A stretch of 64,000 nucleotides of DNA, taken from Dugong dugon. Taxonomy: Eukaryota; Chordata; Mammalia; Sirenia; Dugongidae. The stretch is from contig CM057461.1 of assembly GCA_030035585.1 (NCBI GenBank), positions 166,295,624-166,359,623 of the forward strand, in the 5' to 3' direction. This document shows, piece by piece, positions 1-12,700 of this stretch (within the stretch, counting starts at the first letter, position 1; every line of letters begins with the position of its first letter). The notes under the pieces were generated by a model. It was given only the letters and a program-made list of their open reading frames with translations. It had not been told where the DNA came from and did no database searches. Both the position numbers and the translations under genes were made by a program.

Positions 1-1202
1 TAACTGAGGAACTGAATTTTTAATTTTATTTAAAATGTCTAAAAACATTTCTCCCCCTTTTTGTCAAAAATTGAATCATTTTCTCATTCTTTAGTGGTTA
101 CCTTTAAATTTTCAACATGATTAGAATAATAAAATAATAAAAGACGAAAGGAATAACCCTCAAATTACAAATGAAGTAACTGGGCTTAGGTTAAATGAAA
201 CACTGTTTCTTCCTAGTAACTATATTTTCCTATTTCCTCCAAGGGTCACATGGAAAGACTATGTATAATTCAGAATAGATATTTCTACAATGAAATAAAA
301 AATACCCCATATTTAAATCAAGTCTCTTCCTGACATCTAGGCCGTATCTAGGACACATCTGGACATTTGGCAACATCTAGGTTTGACTGACTTTTCTAGT
401 TTTCAGCAGAACATTTAGTAAAAGAAAAGAACTAGGAATTTAAATTAATCATCTGTTTTTCAGAAAAGACGACAGCATTCCACTAGGATCTATATCCCCA
501 TAGCTCAGCCTTTATTTCTTGCCCTGTGTCAGACTTGCTCCATGTTGGTGGAGGAGGCTGACATTCAAAGGATGTGGTTTTTGAGGTTGCCACATGGCCT
601 TGTCATGCCTTAAAATATCTCTCTTTGGCTGCCAGATGGCCTGGAGAGGCACCATAGAACTTGTTGCCCTCAGAACTTGGCATCTTTATGACTAAAGGTT
701 CTTTCAGGGTCCTTCCTAAGTCTCTGTTTCTAAATCTCTGGAGTGCTTCAAGCCTTAAATCAGGATCTGGACCCTCTTCTCTTCCTCTCTTTGGTGAAAG
801 CAGAGAATAAGAATGAATTCCAGGCACAGAAAGTGAGCACTAAACTTTCCCTTTTCCCCTGAGAACATTAATCTTTAGCCACTCTCCAAAAGAAAATTTC
901 CCTTCTTCATGCCTCAATCCTTTGGAAATTGTGTGCCTATGAGGTGTGTAGAAACCCTATTAGGAACCTACTCTGAGAGTCTACAAATAGGCCCAATCCT
1001 TGGGGCTACCTAGAAGGGAGGGAGGATGCATTCCTGCATATACTTATCAGGCCCCACTGTGTGGAGATGCATAAAATGCAATTTTTTGAAGTTATTGAAG
1101 GATAATGTTGTTGAATTTCCGTTTATAGAATGGAAAAAATGAGATAAATTGGTTTGAAAAGAGAAAAGTAAATATATTGCAAGGGAGACTTCCTTCATCA
1201 AA
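1..1202. other. Intergenic, no gene recognised
   Basis: AT-rich unique-looking sequence upstream of CD28. The open frames at 603-827 and 1010-1201 are short, have no recognisable domain and look like chance. No RNA gene or clear repeat was identified. Confidence 0.5.
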
Positions 1203-1425
1203 CATTTATTGTGAATCTACTATGTGCCTGAGATAGTTCTAGGCTCTGGAGATATACCAGTTGGTGAACGAGACAGACATGTTCCTTTGCCTCACGGACT
1301 TCACACTCAAGTGGAGGGTGCGCAAGGTACCTAACTGGGAATGTGTACGTGGAGAGGAATCAAAGGAGACTTCTCAGAGGGGGAGATGTTTAAGCCAAGG
1401 CTGAAAAGAGTTAGGCAGACAAAGC
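1203..1425 (-). repeat. L2 LINE fragment
   Basis: Reads as the reverse complement of an L2 3' end: a degraded version of the phrase 'ttattgagcacctactatgtgcc', then the 'ctggggatac...aacaagacagac' stretch. It continues into the purine-rich L2 segment around 1375-1420. The family was assigned by eye. Confidence 0.6.
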
Positions 1426-1579
1426 TCCCAATTCAATTTGACTTCATTTTCAGTGATCCTGCTAAAAAACAAAACAAAAATTCAGCTCTTAAACTTCTAT
1501 TTTTTTCTACCCTTTTATGGTTTCCTGCTTGAGATACAATTCTGATTTCAACAGGAGACGATTGGACTGCTACTTCTCT

Positions 1580-1740
1580 CTCATACATATTTATTATTCC
1601 TCATATCTCACTGTATTATAATTTGCTGGTTTACATGTCTGACTCCTCCACTAGATTATGAGCCCCTTAAAGTCAGGGACTATGTCTCAATAGTCTATTT
1701 AGGAACACTATAACTCTATAATGAGTAAATAAAGGAATCA
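1580..1740 (+). repeat. L2 LINE 3' end fragment
   Basis: Contains 'ctagattatgagccccttaaa' followed by 'gggactatgtct' and an A-rich tail with 'gagtaaataaa', the usual layout of the sense-strand L2 3' terminus. Confidence 0.55.
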
Positions 1741-1835
1741 AGATGTGTAGAAAAAAGAAAATACATGTTTTCACAGTATCAATTTACATTCAGAAAAGTA
1801 TCATAGCAAAATACGATATTTTGCCACCCAATTTA

Positions 1836-2060
1836 TTCAATCATTTAACAAATATTTAGTGAGAATCCACCAAGTGTATTAGGCGATGCAATGGTGAGCA
1901 AAACAGACATGGCAGTAGCTCTCATGGAGTATCCAGTCTGATGGGGGAAGACAAACTTTATATAAACAGTCATTAAGCGCATAATTCCTAACTCTACCAA
2001 AAAAGCGACTATTTAAAGAAAATGTCAGGGAAATGGAGCATTAGTCCAACTTAAAGTTCT
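1836..2060 (-). repeat. L2 LINE fragment
   Basis: Antisense L2 3' end. It starts 'aacaaatatttagtgagaat' near 1848, followed by 'gtgagcaaaacagacatgg' and 'ctcatggagtatccagt'. It is diverged by substitutions and small indels. Confidence 0.6.
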
Positions 2061-2090
2061 ATCAGGTTTTTGGACGCCTGTAAGAAATAT

Positions 2091-2127
2091 AACCTGTTGC
2101 CATTGAGTTGATTCTGACTCATAGCGA
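2091..2127 (-). repeat. AFRO SINE 3'-end fragment, inverted
   Basis: A 37-bp piece reading 'cctgttgccattgagttgat' is the reverse complement of the SINE 3' end. It directly abuts the forward SINE at 2128 and can pair with that element's tail at 2250-2285 as a hairpin. Confidence 0.75.
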
Positions 2128-2290
2128 CCGTAGCCCTGGTGGCATAGTGGTTAAGAGCTATGGCTGCTAACCAAAAGGTTGGCAGTTTGAATCCACCAGC
2201 CAGTCCTTGGAAACCCTATGGGGCAGTTCTACTCTGTCTTATAGGGTCACTATGAGTTGAAATCAACTTGATGGCAATGGGTTTTTTTGG
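2128..2290 (+). repeat. AFRO SINE (tRNA-headed, RTE-tailed)
   Basis: Shows a tRNA-like A box (gtggcatagtggttaag), a B box (agtttgaatcc), the shared body with 'aaaccctatggggcag', and the RTE-derived end 'cttgatggcaatgggttt'. An imperfect repeat of 'taagaaa' lies outside this copy plus the adjoining inverted fragment. Confidence 0.85.
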
Positions 2291-2490
2291 TTTGGTATAA
2301 GAAACATGACTCGAGAACATAAACATATATGCATTTTCTTCCTCTCTCCCCTCTTACGCTCCCGCAATAAATAATAAGATTTTTAAATTCAAGAGCATGA
2401 TATCCATAGGGAAAAGGGCATAAATTAATATCCATTCTAGATGTTTTTGCTGCTTGGCTTGGTCTAATTACTAATATAAAAACCCAACTT

Positions 2491-5400
2491 GTTTTTAAAT
2501 TTTTTTTTACAGTTTTTTTTTTTTATTGCACTTCAGGTGAAGGCTTACAGAACAAATAGTTTTTCATGAAACAGTAGTACACATATTGTTTTATGACATT
2601 GGTTAACAACCCCACAACATGTCTACCCTCTCCCTTCTTGACGTTTATTTTTTTTTTTTGGTGAAAGTGTACATAACCAGAGATCCACCATTTCAAAAAT
2701 TTCTACATGCACGGTTCAGTGACATCGACTATGCTCTTCCAATTGTGCTGCTATTCTCACTTTAGATGAAGGCTTACAGAACAAAATAGTTTCTCATTTA
2801 ACAGTTAGTACACATGTTGTCCTATGACAATGGTTAACAACCTCACAACACATCAACACCATCCTTACTCAACCTTGGGTTCCCTATCACCAGCTTCGTT
2901 GTCCCCTTCTGCCTTCTGGCCCTTGTTACTGGACTCCTGCACCTCATTAGTCCCATTTGGTTTTATGGGGCTGTCCACTCCCAGGCTGAACAGTGAACCT
3001 CAGAGATAACTTCACCACTGAGCTAAAAGGGTGTCTGGGGGCCATACTCTCGGGGTTTCTCCAGTCCCCTTTAGGCCAGTAAATCTGGTCTTTTTTTTTT
3101 TTTTTTTTTAAAAGCTACAAAAGGAAATTCATTTCAAAAGCATAAAGGAACATTTATGTTTGAACAGGTAATTAACAGGTATCTTGCAAAAGAAAAAGAA
3201 AATCCATGGCATGAAGTTTCTCGTTCAAATTTTTCAAGCAAAAATAACCGAGGTTGTGCATTACTACTTTAGGGAAGGGGAACAGTGAGGGAAGGAACAC
3301 AGTCACACTCAATATTAAACTTCAAGCAAAGTCACTTCCGCTCAGCTTTGAGTTTACAAATATACTTACGGGGGGTAGGGGAGATAGAAAAGTTACACTT
3401 ACTGTTCAAATGTTTACAACTATACTTCCAATACAGTTTCTATATCTGAAATGGCTTTAGGCCACACTGACTGATCTACCTCTGAGGCCCAGACCAGCTG
3501 GTCATGGTTTTCAAACGGCGACTGAATGTTCCTGTGTCTGTTCAGATTCCAAGAAAGCTTAGGTTCAGCTTACAGTCTTTTGGAATGTTTAGAGATTATT
3601 GCCACCACTCTATAGTCAAGCTGACCAACTTCCTTTGCTCGCTGTATCATTCTAGACTGTAAAAAATATTTTCCCATAAACATGTGCAGTTAATTCTAGC
3701 AAAAGGGTTTTGCTTTTTCCCCAGTGTAGAAGTAACTAAGAGCACATTAATAAACAGTAATGAAAATACCTGCATTGGAATCACAGACTGTTCTTCAAAA
3801 AATACATCCGGCTACTAGAAAATGCCATTCAGGATTTGTTTTGATTTGAATAGCAAACCTGGGGAGGGAGGAATGAAAATATATGAAACATTCAAATGCA
3901 GAGCAAGAGCCTATGCTACTAAAAATGCCCATGACATTAAACACTCCACAAACCCCCCGTCTATTGTTTTAACCTACATATTCTATTAGGCTTTTAGATT
4001 AATTTTGCTTAATAACCTGAGAAGTTAAAATCTTAAAAGTGGCAAAAACAAACTGAGACAGCATCCCTTTCTTATCACTGCACCATGTTATCAAATCACT
4101 TTTCCTGGGTAGCCTGGTTATTAAATCCCCACATTCTAAATTACATTATCGCCTCCTGAAGAAACCTGTATGTACATCAGATTTGATATTTTGGCTATAG
4201 TTCAACAACAGGGATCTCCAAACGTATCTTTGAAAGCACAGCCTTTGTTTATTTTTAAATAACAATAATCATGTAGGTGCAACTGACTTAAAATTCCTCA
4301 CTACAAGGGGAAAAACATCTAGATGACAAGTCAATAATGGATTCAGCCTCAAAACGATAATCACTGTGTCAAAGACTACCCGTTCCTGGAATTTAAAATA
4401 ATGATTTATGTTGCATAGTCAAGTTTCACAGCATGCATATGTATACTTACATATATATGCCATGAATGTATGTATATTATACATACACATTTCTATTCTC
4501 AAGATAAGATTCCATATTCAAAAGTTTACATCACAATATATGGAGAAAATTTATGTAAGCAGGGCAAAGTAACTTATTTCCTGCTAAAAAGTGTAATGCC
4601 ACTTCTACATTTTAAGAAAGCTGAGAAGTATTTTGCTCTTACTACCCTAGGTAAGAATGCTGCACCATTGCCTAGCAACTTTATTAAAAAACAACAAAAA
4701 TAAAATGCCGAGATTGACCATTACTCTTCTCCACGTACTGGGCGACAAAATAAGGCAGAGGGGAGAGAGAAATCAGTAACCTTTCAAAAGTGATGATCTT
4801 TACCAGTTATCAGAAATAGACCAAATTTTATGACATTTTGCTCTGAACAAATCAGCAAGATGTTAAAAGTAAAAGATGTACAATACGAAGTCTGAATAAT
4901 GATGATATTGTGAAAACAAGTCAAGATCGCTGACAAAGCACCCAAAAATATCACTGTGGTTTTACCTTGGACATAACCATGGTCTGTTACAAAAGTAGAT
5001 TATACATACAAAGCTATAAAGAACATTAAATTTTTTGCTGAAGGCAGCAGTCCTTTTTAAAGGGACATCCCCGGCAATCCAACGAGTAGTAGAACTTAAG
5101 TATAGTAAGCTCACGACAATGCTGAAGAATGTGATGTCTTAATCAGTAGGGTCTTCCCCGACTATGATTTCCTCGTGCTCCCCAACCTCGGCCACCTCCA
5201 CTTCCCCTGAAGGCTCCTCTCATAATTAAAGGTGCCCAATTGCTGCTATATTTCCCACTAGGAGGATTATAAATTTGTCTGGCATCCCTCTTTGGTCCTG
5301 CAGTAGATTTCTTGGGTGGTGAACCTGAAGCTGTGTCTTCATTGGCTCTCTTTTGCCCCAACTCAACCTTCTGTACAGGTTTCCAGGATAATGTCACTGT

Positions 5401-7198
5401 GCTCTTATAAGAAGGAGGAAAGTGGAAAAGATCCTTGATTAAAACATTGATATTGTTTGTTATTTTCAATGCAACAACTTTAATCTTGTTCTCTTCTGTC
5501 TTTAAGGCCTCTCCTGTTTTCCCCTGGAGAGCCGAGTGGAGTTGTCTGATATAAACCTGCAGGCCCCTTGCAAAGTACTGCAGCCTGATTTTGAAATCTT
5601 TGACCTTTTCTGCATTCAGTTTCTCTGTTAAGAAATCTGTAAGTTTTCAACCCAACTGGTGAAAGCTATGCAATAAACATTCCACATAACTGAACTGCAG
5701 CTTAGGTTCTTCAGTTCCAGCATTCTCTCCATTTTCTGCTTCTTCTGGGGGGAGAGGCATGTACTCCAATAACTTATCAAATAATTTCCTTAAATCTGTT
5801 TCTAGCTTTTCCATGTCACCACAAAATGAACTCATCTCCGCCGATAATGTCAGTACCTCCAACTGTATATCAAGACCCTCCACTGGGGTAGTCAAGGAAC
5901 TTAGGTTCGGAAGAACCTGCTCACAGAAATAAGTCACAAACCTTGTGGCATGAACATTTTTAGAGAAGAGGGGCACCGCCTGCCGAGTGCATTGTAAGAG
6001 CCTGTCCACACAGTCGGGATCCGAGGGATTGAAGGTCTGTTCCAGGTCAGCCTGCTCGGCCACCAACTCTACAAGTTGCTGTCTTCCACTCACTGTCTGT
6101 AAGCTTTTTAACCCAGATAGTAGCTTCATGAACAGAACAAATTCTTCACCTGTCACATCTTCTAGAACCTTTTTGGATTCAGTTAGTATAAGCTCCTCTA
6201 CTTCTTTCGTTAAGACTTCATCTGGTAAAGTCTTAAATTTTGTAGAAAGGAATTTGATTGCTTGTTCTCTAACAACGTCTTCTCCTTGAAGTATTTGGCT
6301 AAACAAGCCTCCTAAAATCCCTTTTGCATCCATCTTAAATATACTTAACAAGGCGTTGTTCACTAAGTTAAATTCTGCAGAGTCATCTGTCTGCAAAAGC
6401 TGGGTTAGTATGTCTGACACTCGGGGAAGGTTCTCTCCAGTGGCAAACTGAGGCAGCTCTTTAATTGCTTGACGTCGAAGTGATACATCTTCATCCTCAC
6501 AGAGGTCTAACTGTGCATTGATGGCAGAATCAGCCAATTCTGAAAAATGCTTAAAGAATTTTGGAATAAACTGAGCTGCTAATCATTTTTGCTTGGTACC
6601 ACCTTTCACACCATCCAGTATCACTTGATAGGAATCTTTATGCTGGCCAACTTGCTCCGTGGCATCAGCTAAGATGCCATAGTGGTGGTAAAGCTCCTCC
6701 ACCGTCGGCATGGTGAGCGACAAGCCCAGGATCCGCTCCTGGGGTCGTCGTCTTAGCCGGCGCCACCACTGCCTCAGAAGTTTGCCAAGCCGGGGACCCG
6801 CACTATTACGTCTCAAGCAACCACCAGTGCCGCCGCCTGGTCTTTTTTTTTGTGAGTTAGAATTTTGTCTACATCCTTCTCCAGCTCTGTCCAGAACCAT
6901 CTGCTGTGATCCCGGTCAGAGCAGTCAGTGGTGGTAGCCGGGCACCATCTAGCTATACTGGACTCAGTCTAGTGGAGGCCTTGGTAGCTGTGGCCCATTA
7001 GTCCTTTGGACTAATCTTTTCCTTGTATCTGTTCTCTTCATTCTCCCTTGCTCCCGAAGGGATGAGACCAGTGGAGTATCTTAGATGGCTGCTCACAGGC
7101 TTTTAAGACCCCAGACGCTACTCACCAAGGTAGAATGTAGAACATGGTCTTTATAAACAGTTTTATGCCAATTGAGCTAGATGTTCCCAGAGACCATG
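2491..7198 (-). mobile_element. 5'-truncated L1 3' end, interrupted by API5 retrocopy
   Basis: Antisense copy of the 3' UTR of the young L1 family, matching 33762-34690 of the 6.3-kb L1 in this window. The L1 parts are 2491-3090 and 6838-7198. The poly(A) appears as poly(T) at the left. A perfect 14-bp target duplication, taaaaacccaactt, lies at 2477-2490 and 7199-7212 and fixes both ends. The interior 3091-6837 is the API5 retrocopy, so the L1 is the older insertion. The copy stops inside the 3' UTR and carries no ORF2. Confidence 0.9.
3091..6837 (-). pseudogene. API5: API5 processed retrocopy (full-length, two nonsense codons)
   Basis: Intronless copy of the mRNA for apoptosis inhibitor 5 (AAC-11), a nuclear helical-repeat protein that restrains E2F1-driven apoptosis. 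The frame starts at the ATG at 6711 (MPTVEELYHHYGILADATEQ) and runs uninterrupted in phase to the stop at 5143-5145, giving 522 codons against 524 in human. It spans the HEAT/ARM-type helical region, the conserved acidic EEAENGEN stretch, the basic SPPKK/KRDARQ tail and the C-terminal Arg-Gly segment. Two in-frame TGA codons break it, at 6583-6585 (codon 43) and 5647-5649 (codon 355). Both replace Arg CGA codons, as expected from CpG decay. About 125 bases of 5' UTR and 2 kb of 3' UTR are kept, and the poly(A) is the poly(T) at 3091-3109. The target-site copy 'ctggtcttttttttt' occurs on both sides. It sits inside an L1 3' UTR. It is almost certainly non-functional as the full protein; translation from a downstream start cannot be excluded. 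Confidence 0.95.
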
Positions 7199-7212
7199 TA
7201 AAAACCCAACTT

Positions 7213-8363
7213 TTGGTAAATACCATTGATGGTACTCTGAATTTCCCCAAAGTTGTTTCCCAATGGTCCTGATATTATCCAGTGAGTCAAAATCTAATTT
7301 TACATGGAAGTGTTGGAGCTCTAAGAAATTACCAACATCTAAAATCAAGGCTATGTATTATTGCACATTAAGAATATGAAAGGACTGATAGATACAGAGG
7401 TAGAAAATAAGAGTAACAGTAATTTGCACAATACACACTTCTCTCCAAATGTCAGCAGTACTACTCTCAGAAGCTTATGAAATAATTATATACAGCACAG
7501 ATTTTTTTTTTTCTGGCTCCAGATCTAAGAAAATAACTTCAAATAACTTTTCAGCTTAGAAGGTGAACATTGAGGGACAGACTGACCTCTTTAACATGGT
7601 GGGACAAAATACTACTATTAAATGAATAATGAGGGTTCTGAGCTGTCTTTGAAATTTGTGGATATGAATCAGGGGGAACAAAAAGCCAGCCTTCTTTTCT
7701 TTCTTTCTTTTTGTTGGATGCTATCATGTGGACCTTTGAGTTGTGCTGCTAATATGAGTGACACACAGGCTATTGAGAGTAAACAAGCATGGGGTGAGCG
7801 GTCACATGAAACGGAGTGAAAACACCAGATAATACTTTTCACAAATATTTTCTTTCACAGGTCAAAGAAAACTGCTAACAATCTGAGAAGGAAAGGTTTA
7901 TTTGCTACTGTTGTTTAGTACTGTGTTACTCTTGGTGTTTATAGTCTCGTGTTGAATTGCTTACCGTTTTAATAAAAGCATAAGAGCTGAATTTGTAAGA
8001 ATAAAGATAACAGGTTAAAAAGGCTGAAAAAAAGAATTGAAAAAATAGAAATGTGGAAGACCACTGACAGCTTCGCCACTAAGTAAACCACTTCCCTAAA
8101 TGAGAGCCCCGTTTGTGTTTACCTTGTCAGACACAGGTAACAGCCAAGTAAGAACCACAGATAGGATGCACTTCACATGCCCTAAATCATTGTCCTAAAC
8201 GGGTAATATTGCCTCCAAATGAGTAAAATTGATTCTTGTTGGGGGAGGAATCTTACTTTTTTAATGTGTAAGGCACAGGTAACATGTATAGTACATAAAC
8301 AGGTATCTATGGTATTAAAATTTTATGCGAGGGGCAATCAGGAAAAAATGTCTAAAAACACTT
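7213..8363. other. Intergenic with one unclassified old repeat
   Basis: Mostly unrecognised AT-rich sequence. The stretch 7276-7345 resembles 14441-14510 elsewhere in the window (shared 'gtgagtcaaaat', 'agaaatt.cc.acat'), so it is probably an old repeat I cannot name. No gene seen. Confidence 0.4.
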
Positions 8364-8578
8364 CTTTGTTGTTATTCGGAGCTATTGAGTTGGCTTCAAC
8401 TTATAGAGACCTTGTGTATAATGGAATGAATGTTGTCTGATCCTTTGTCATCTTCAAGATGGTTGGTACGCTTTGGATAACGGGTCAATCCATCTTATTG
8501 AGGGTTTCCCTCATTTTCACTGACCCTCTATCTTACCAACCATGATGTCTTTTTCTAGCAATTGATCTTAGAGGGACA
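8364..8578 (-). mobile_element. RTE LINE 3'-end fragment
   Basis: Antisense RTE 3' terminus starting with 'ttgttgtta', aligned by eye to 9710-9905 of the long RTE. It shares 'gggtcaatccatcttattga' and 'accaaccatgatgtcttttt'. It is decayed and carries no useful coding sequence. Confidence 0.8.
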
Positions 8579-9249
8579 ACAATGAAAAAGAAAAAAGAAA
8601 AAAAAAAAAAAAAAAGGTTAAGAAACACTGCCCTTAATGATATCTTTGTGCTGTGTAGAGGAGATAATTCATTTTTGGGTGAAGCTATCTAATCTTAAAG
8701 AACTTCATATTTAGCGCCAGCTAGGAAATGACTATGATGGGTTGAAGCCAAAACAGCAGCATGGTTAACAAATGATGAAACAGCTTGAGGTAAATCAATA
8801 GGCCTCTCAATAGCCTTACTATAAATCCAGTGTGCTTGGGCCAAAACAGACTCTTGGTATTTACAATAAAGAAGTGGTAGGAGGTAAATCCTTTTTTGCT
8901 TCTTATTTACAGAATCATGAACAATAGACATTCTCTTAACTGACCTCTTTTTAATAGACTTGCCAAATCATCAGAGATTCTCCATGCCCTCTGTTATACA
9001 TCCTGGCTGAGGTCTATGGCACTAAGAGCACTCTAGGAAAAGTAGACTACTCACTTCTGTACTCCAAAGTTCTGTTCTCCCTAGTTGAATTATATGCTTA
9101 CCAATAGCTGGTTTGGTTTGTTCCCAGACCTGTTTATAACAGTTGCATTTGTTACTATACTTAGTTATTATTTAATGAAATAAGAGGTACACCTATGAAT
9201 GCAAAAAGAAAGAGGATTATTGTTTCTACAAAAACCAACTGAATGCTTT
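8579..9249. other. Intergenic, A-rich tract
   Basis: Holds an adenine-rich simple run at about 8583-8615 and otherwise unrecognised sequence. The open frame at 8695-8931 on the minus strand has no recognisable features. Confidence 0.4.
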
Positions 9250-9700
9250 AGAAAGAGTCAATAAGGAGGGTCACAAATTTAAATTGAGAACAGTCAATGT
9301 GGTTGTGTGTTTGTCTCCAGCTATGTTCAAGTGGAGCCATGGAGTAGATATGGAGTAGGTAGAGCTTTGGATTTAAACAGGGTTGAGGTTTTGCCAGATG
9401 AGTATGAAGGAGGGAGAGAAGAGCCAGGGAATTAAAGATATATGCAAGATAGTGAGTATAGTGATGGATATTGGACCGTAAGCTGGATAAGGAGGAAAGT
9501 GAGAACACGAAGGATTTGAGAGACAGTGAGAAGGTAGTAGGCTTTTTCAACTGGAGGGCATTGGGGAAATAGTGAGAGTCTTCTGAAATATAGGAAGTTG
9601 TGACTGGAAAATGTAGTGCTTGAAATTGAGATTATGGAAAGGATACAGTTAATGGTTATGGCAGGATGGGATTGAGTGGCTGAAGTGTTATGGATGACAA
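9250..9700 (-). repeat. Probable antisense L2 segment
   Basis: Purine-rich sequence with 'ggatattgga', 'aagctggata' and 'gtgagaa...gg' phrases typical of the antisense strand of an L2 body. The RTE at 9701 interrupts it, and L2-like sequence resumes at about 12950. The assignment is weak. Confidence 0.3.
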
Positions 9701-12700
9701 TGTTGTTGTTAGTTGTTAGGTGCCGCTGAGTCATTTCTAACTCATATCGACCCTATGTACAGTAGAATGGAACACTGCCTGGTCCTGTGCCATCCTCACA
9801 ATAATTGCTATGTTTGAGCTCACTGTTGCAGCCAGTGGGTCAATCCATCTCATTGAAGGTCTTCCTCTTTTTCACAGATCGTCTACCAAGCGTGATGTCC
9901 TTCTCCAGGGACTGGTCCCTCCTGATAACATGTCCAAAGTCTTGCCATCCTTACTTCTAAGGAGCATTCTGACTGTACTTCCTCCAAGACAAATTTGTTT
10001 GTTCTTCTGGGAGTCCGCGGTATATTCAATATTTTTCGCCAACACCATAATTCAAAGGCATCAATTCTTCTTTGGTCTTCTTTATTCATTGTCCAGCATT
10101 CCCTTCCATATGAGGCAATTTAAAATACCATGGCTTGAGCCAGGGGTACCTTAGTCCTTAAAGTGACATCTTTGCTTTTTTAACACTTTAAAGAAGTCTT
10201 TTGTAGAATATTTGCTCAATGCAATGTTTCATTTGATTTCTTGACTGCTGCTTCCATAGGCATTGATTGTGCAACCAAATAAAATGAAATCCTTTACAAC
10301 TTCAATCTTTTCTCATTGATCATGATGTTGCTTATTGGTCCAGTTGTGAGGATTTTTGTTTTCTTTATGTTGAGATATAACGATCAACATTACACTTATG
10401 TCGAAGTATTTCATCTTCATCAGTAAGTGCTTCAAGTTCTCTTCACTTTCAGCAAGCGGAGTTGTGTATCTACATATCACAGATTGTAAATGAGACTTCC
10501 TCCAATCCTGATGCCTTGTTCCAGCTTCTCTGATTATCTGCTCAGCATACAGATCGAATAAGTATGGTGAAAGGATACAACCCTGACACACACCTTTCTT
10601 GACTTTAAGCCATGCAGTATCCCCTTGTTCTGTTCAAATGACTGCCTCTTTGTCTATGTACAGGTTCCTCATGAGCACAGTTAAGAGTTCTGGAATTCCC
10701 ATTCTTGGCAATGTTATCCATAATTTGTTATGATCCACACAGTCGAATGCCTTTGCATAGTCAATGAAACACAGGTAAACATCTTTCTGATATTCTCTGC
10801 TTTCAGCCAAGATCCATCTGACATCAGCAATTATATTTATGGTTCCACAACTTGTTCAGAATCCAGCTTGAATTTCTGGCAGTTCTCTGTCGATGTACTG
10901 ATGCAACTGCTTTTGAATGATCTTCAGCAAAATTTTACTTGTGTGTGATATAAATGATATTGCTCGATAATTTCCACATTTTGCTGGATCACCTTTCTTT
11001 GAAATGAATACAAATATGGATCTTTTCCAGTTGGTTGGCCAGGTAGCTGTCTTCCAAATATCTTGGCATGGATGAGTGAGCACCTCCAGTGCTGCATCTG
11101 TTTGTTGAAACATCTCAGTTTGTATTCCATCAATTCCTGGAGCCTTGTTTTTTGCCAGTACTTTCAGTGCACCTTGGACGGACTTCTTCCTTCAGTAACA
11201 TAGATTCTGATCATATGCTACCTCCTGAAATGGTTGAATGTCCACCAATTCTTTTTGGTACAGTGACTCTGTGTATTCTTTCTGTCTTTTTTAAGGGGCT
11301 TCAAGTGTCGTTTAATATTTTCCTTGTGGAAGTCTTCAAAATTGCAGCTCGAGGCTAGAATTTTTTCTTTGGTTCTTTCAGCTTGAGAAATGCTGAGTGT
11401 GTTCTTCCCTTTTGATTTTCTAACTCCAGGTCTTTATGCATTTCATTATAATAGTTTACTTTATCTTCTTGAGCCACTCTTTGAAATCCTCTGGTCAGCT
11501 CTTTGACATCATCATTTCTTCCTTTTGCTTTAGCTACTGTACATTCAAGAGCAACTTTCAGAGTCTCTTCTGACATCCATTTTGGTCTTTTCTTTCTTTT
11601 TAATGACCTCTTACTTTCTTCATGTATGATGTCCTTGATGTCTTCCCACAACTCGTCTGGTCTTCAGTCATTTGAGTTCAAAGCATCAAATCTATTCTTG
11701 AGATGGTCTCTCAATTCAGGTGGGACATACTCAAGGTCATACTTTGGCTCTCGTGGAAGCTTGTTCTAATTTTCTTCAACTTCATCTTGAACTTGCGTGT
11801 AAGGAATTGATGGTCTGTTCCACAGTTGGCCCCTGGCCTTGTTCTGACTGATGATATCGAGCTTTTCCATCATCCCTTTCCACAGATGGACTTGATTTGA
11901 TTCCTGTGTATTCCATCTGGTGACGTCCATGTGTATAGTTGCCATTTACAATGTTGAAAAAGGTATTTGCGTTGAAGAAGTCATTGGTCTTTCCAAATTC
12001 TATCATGCGATCTCCTGCATTGTTTCTATCCCTGAGGCCATATTTTCCAACTACCAATCCCTCTTTGTTTCCAGCTTTCTGATTTCAATCACTGGTAATT
12101 ATCAATGCATCTTGATTGCATGTTTGATCAATTTTAGGCTGCAGAAGTTGGTAAAAATCTTCAATTGCTTCATCTTTGGCCTTAGTAGTTGGTGTGTAAA
12201 TTGGAATAGTAGCCATATCATCCGGTCTTCCTTGTAGGCATATGGATATTATCCTATCACTGACAGCATTGTACTTCAGAATAGATTTTGAAAATTTTTT
12301 TTTGACAATGAGTGCAACTCCATTCCTCTTCAATTTGTCATTCCCAGCATAGTTGACCATATATTGTCTGATTCAAAATGGCCAACACCAGTCCATTTCA
12401 GCTCACTAATGCCTAGGATATTGATGTTTATGCCTTCCTTTTCATTTTTGACAATTTCCAATTTTCCTAGATTGTACATTCCATGTTCCTATTATTAATG
12501 GATGTTTGCAGCTGTTTTTTTCTCATTTTGAGTTGTGCTACAGCAGCAAATGAAGGTCCTGAAAGCTTGACTCCATCTACGTCATTAAATTTGACTCTAC
12601 TCTGAGGAGGCAGCTCTTCCCCAGTCACATTTTGAGGGTGTTCCAACCTGAGGGGCTCTTCTTCTGGCACTATATCAGACAACGTTCTGTTGCTATTCAT

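Noticed and set aside
5987..6289. 100-codon plus-strand frame
   Set aside because: Antisense shadow of the API5 retrocopy.
5143..6711. API5 copy as a functional intronless gene
   Set aside because: Two in-frame stops (codons 43 and 355), a poly(A) end and insertion within an L1 mark it as a processed pseudogene.
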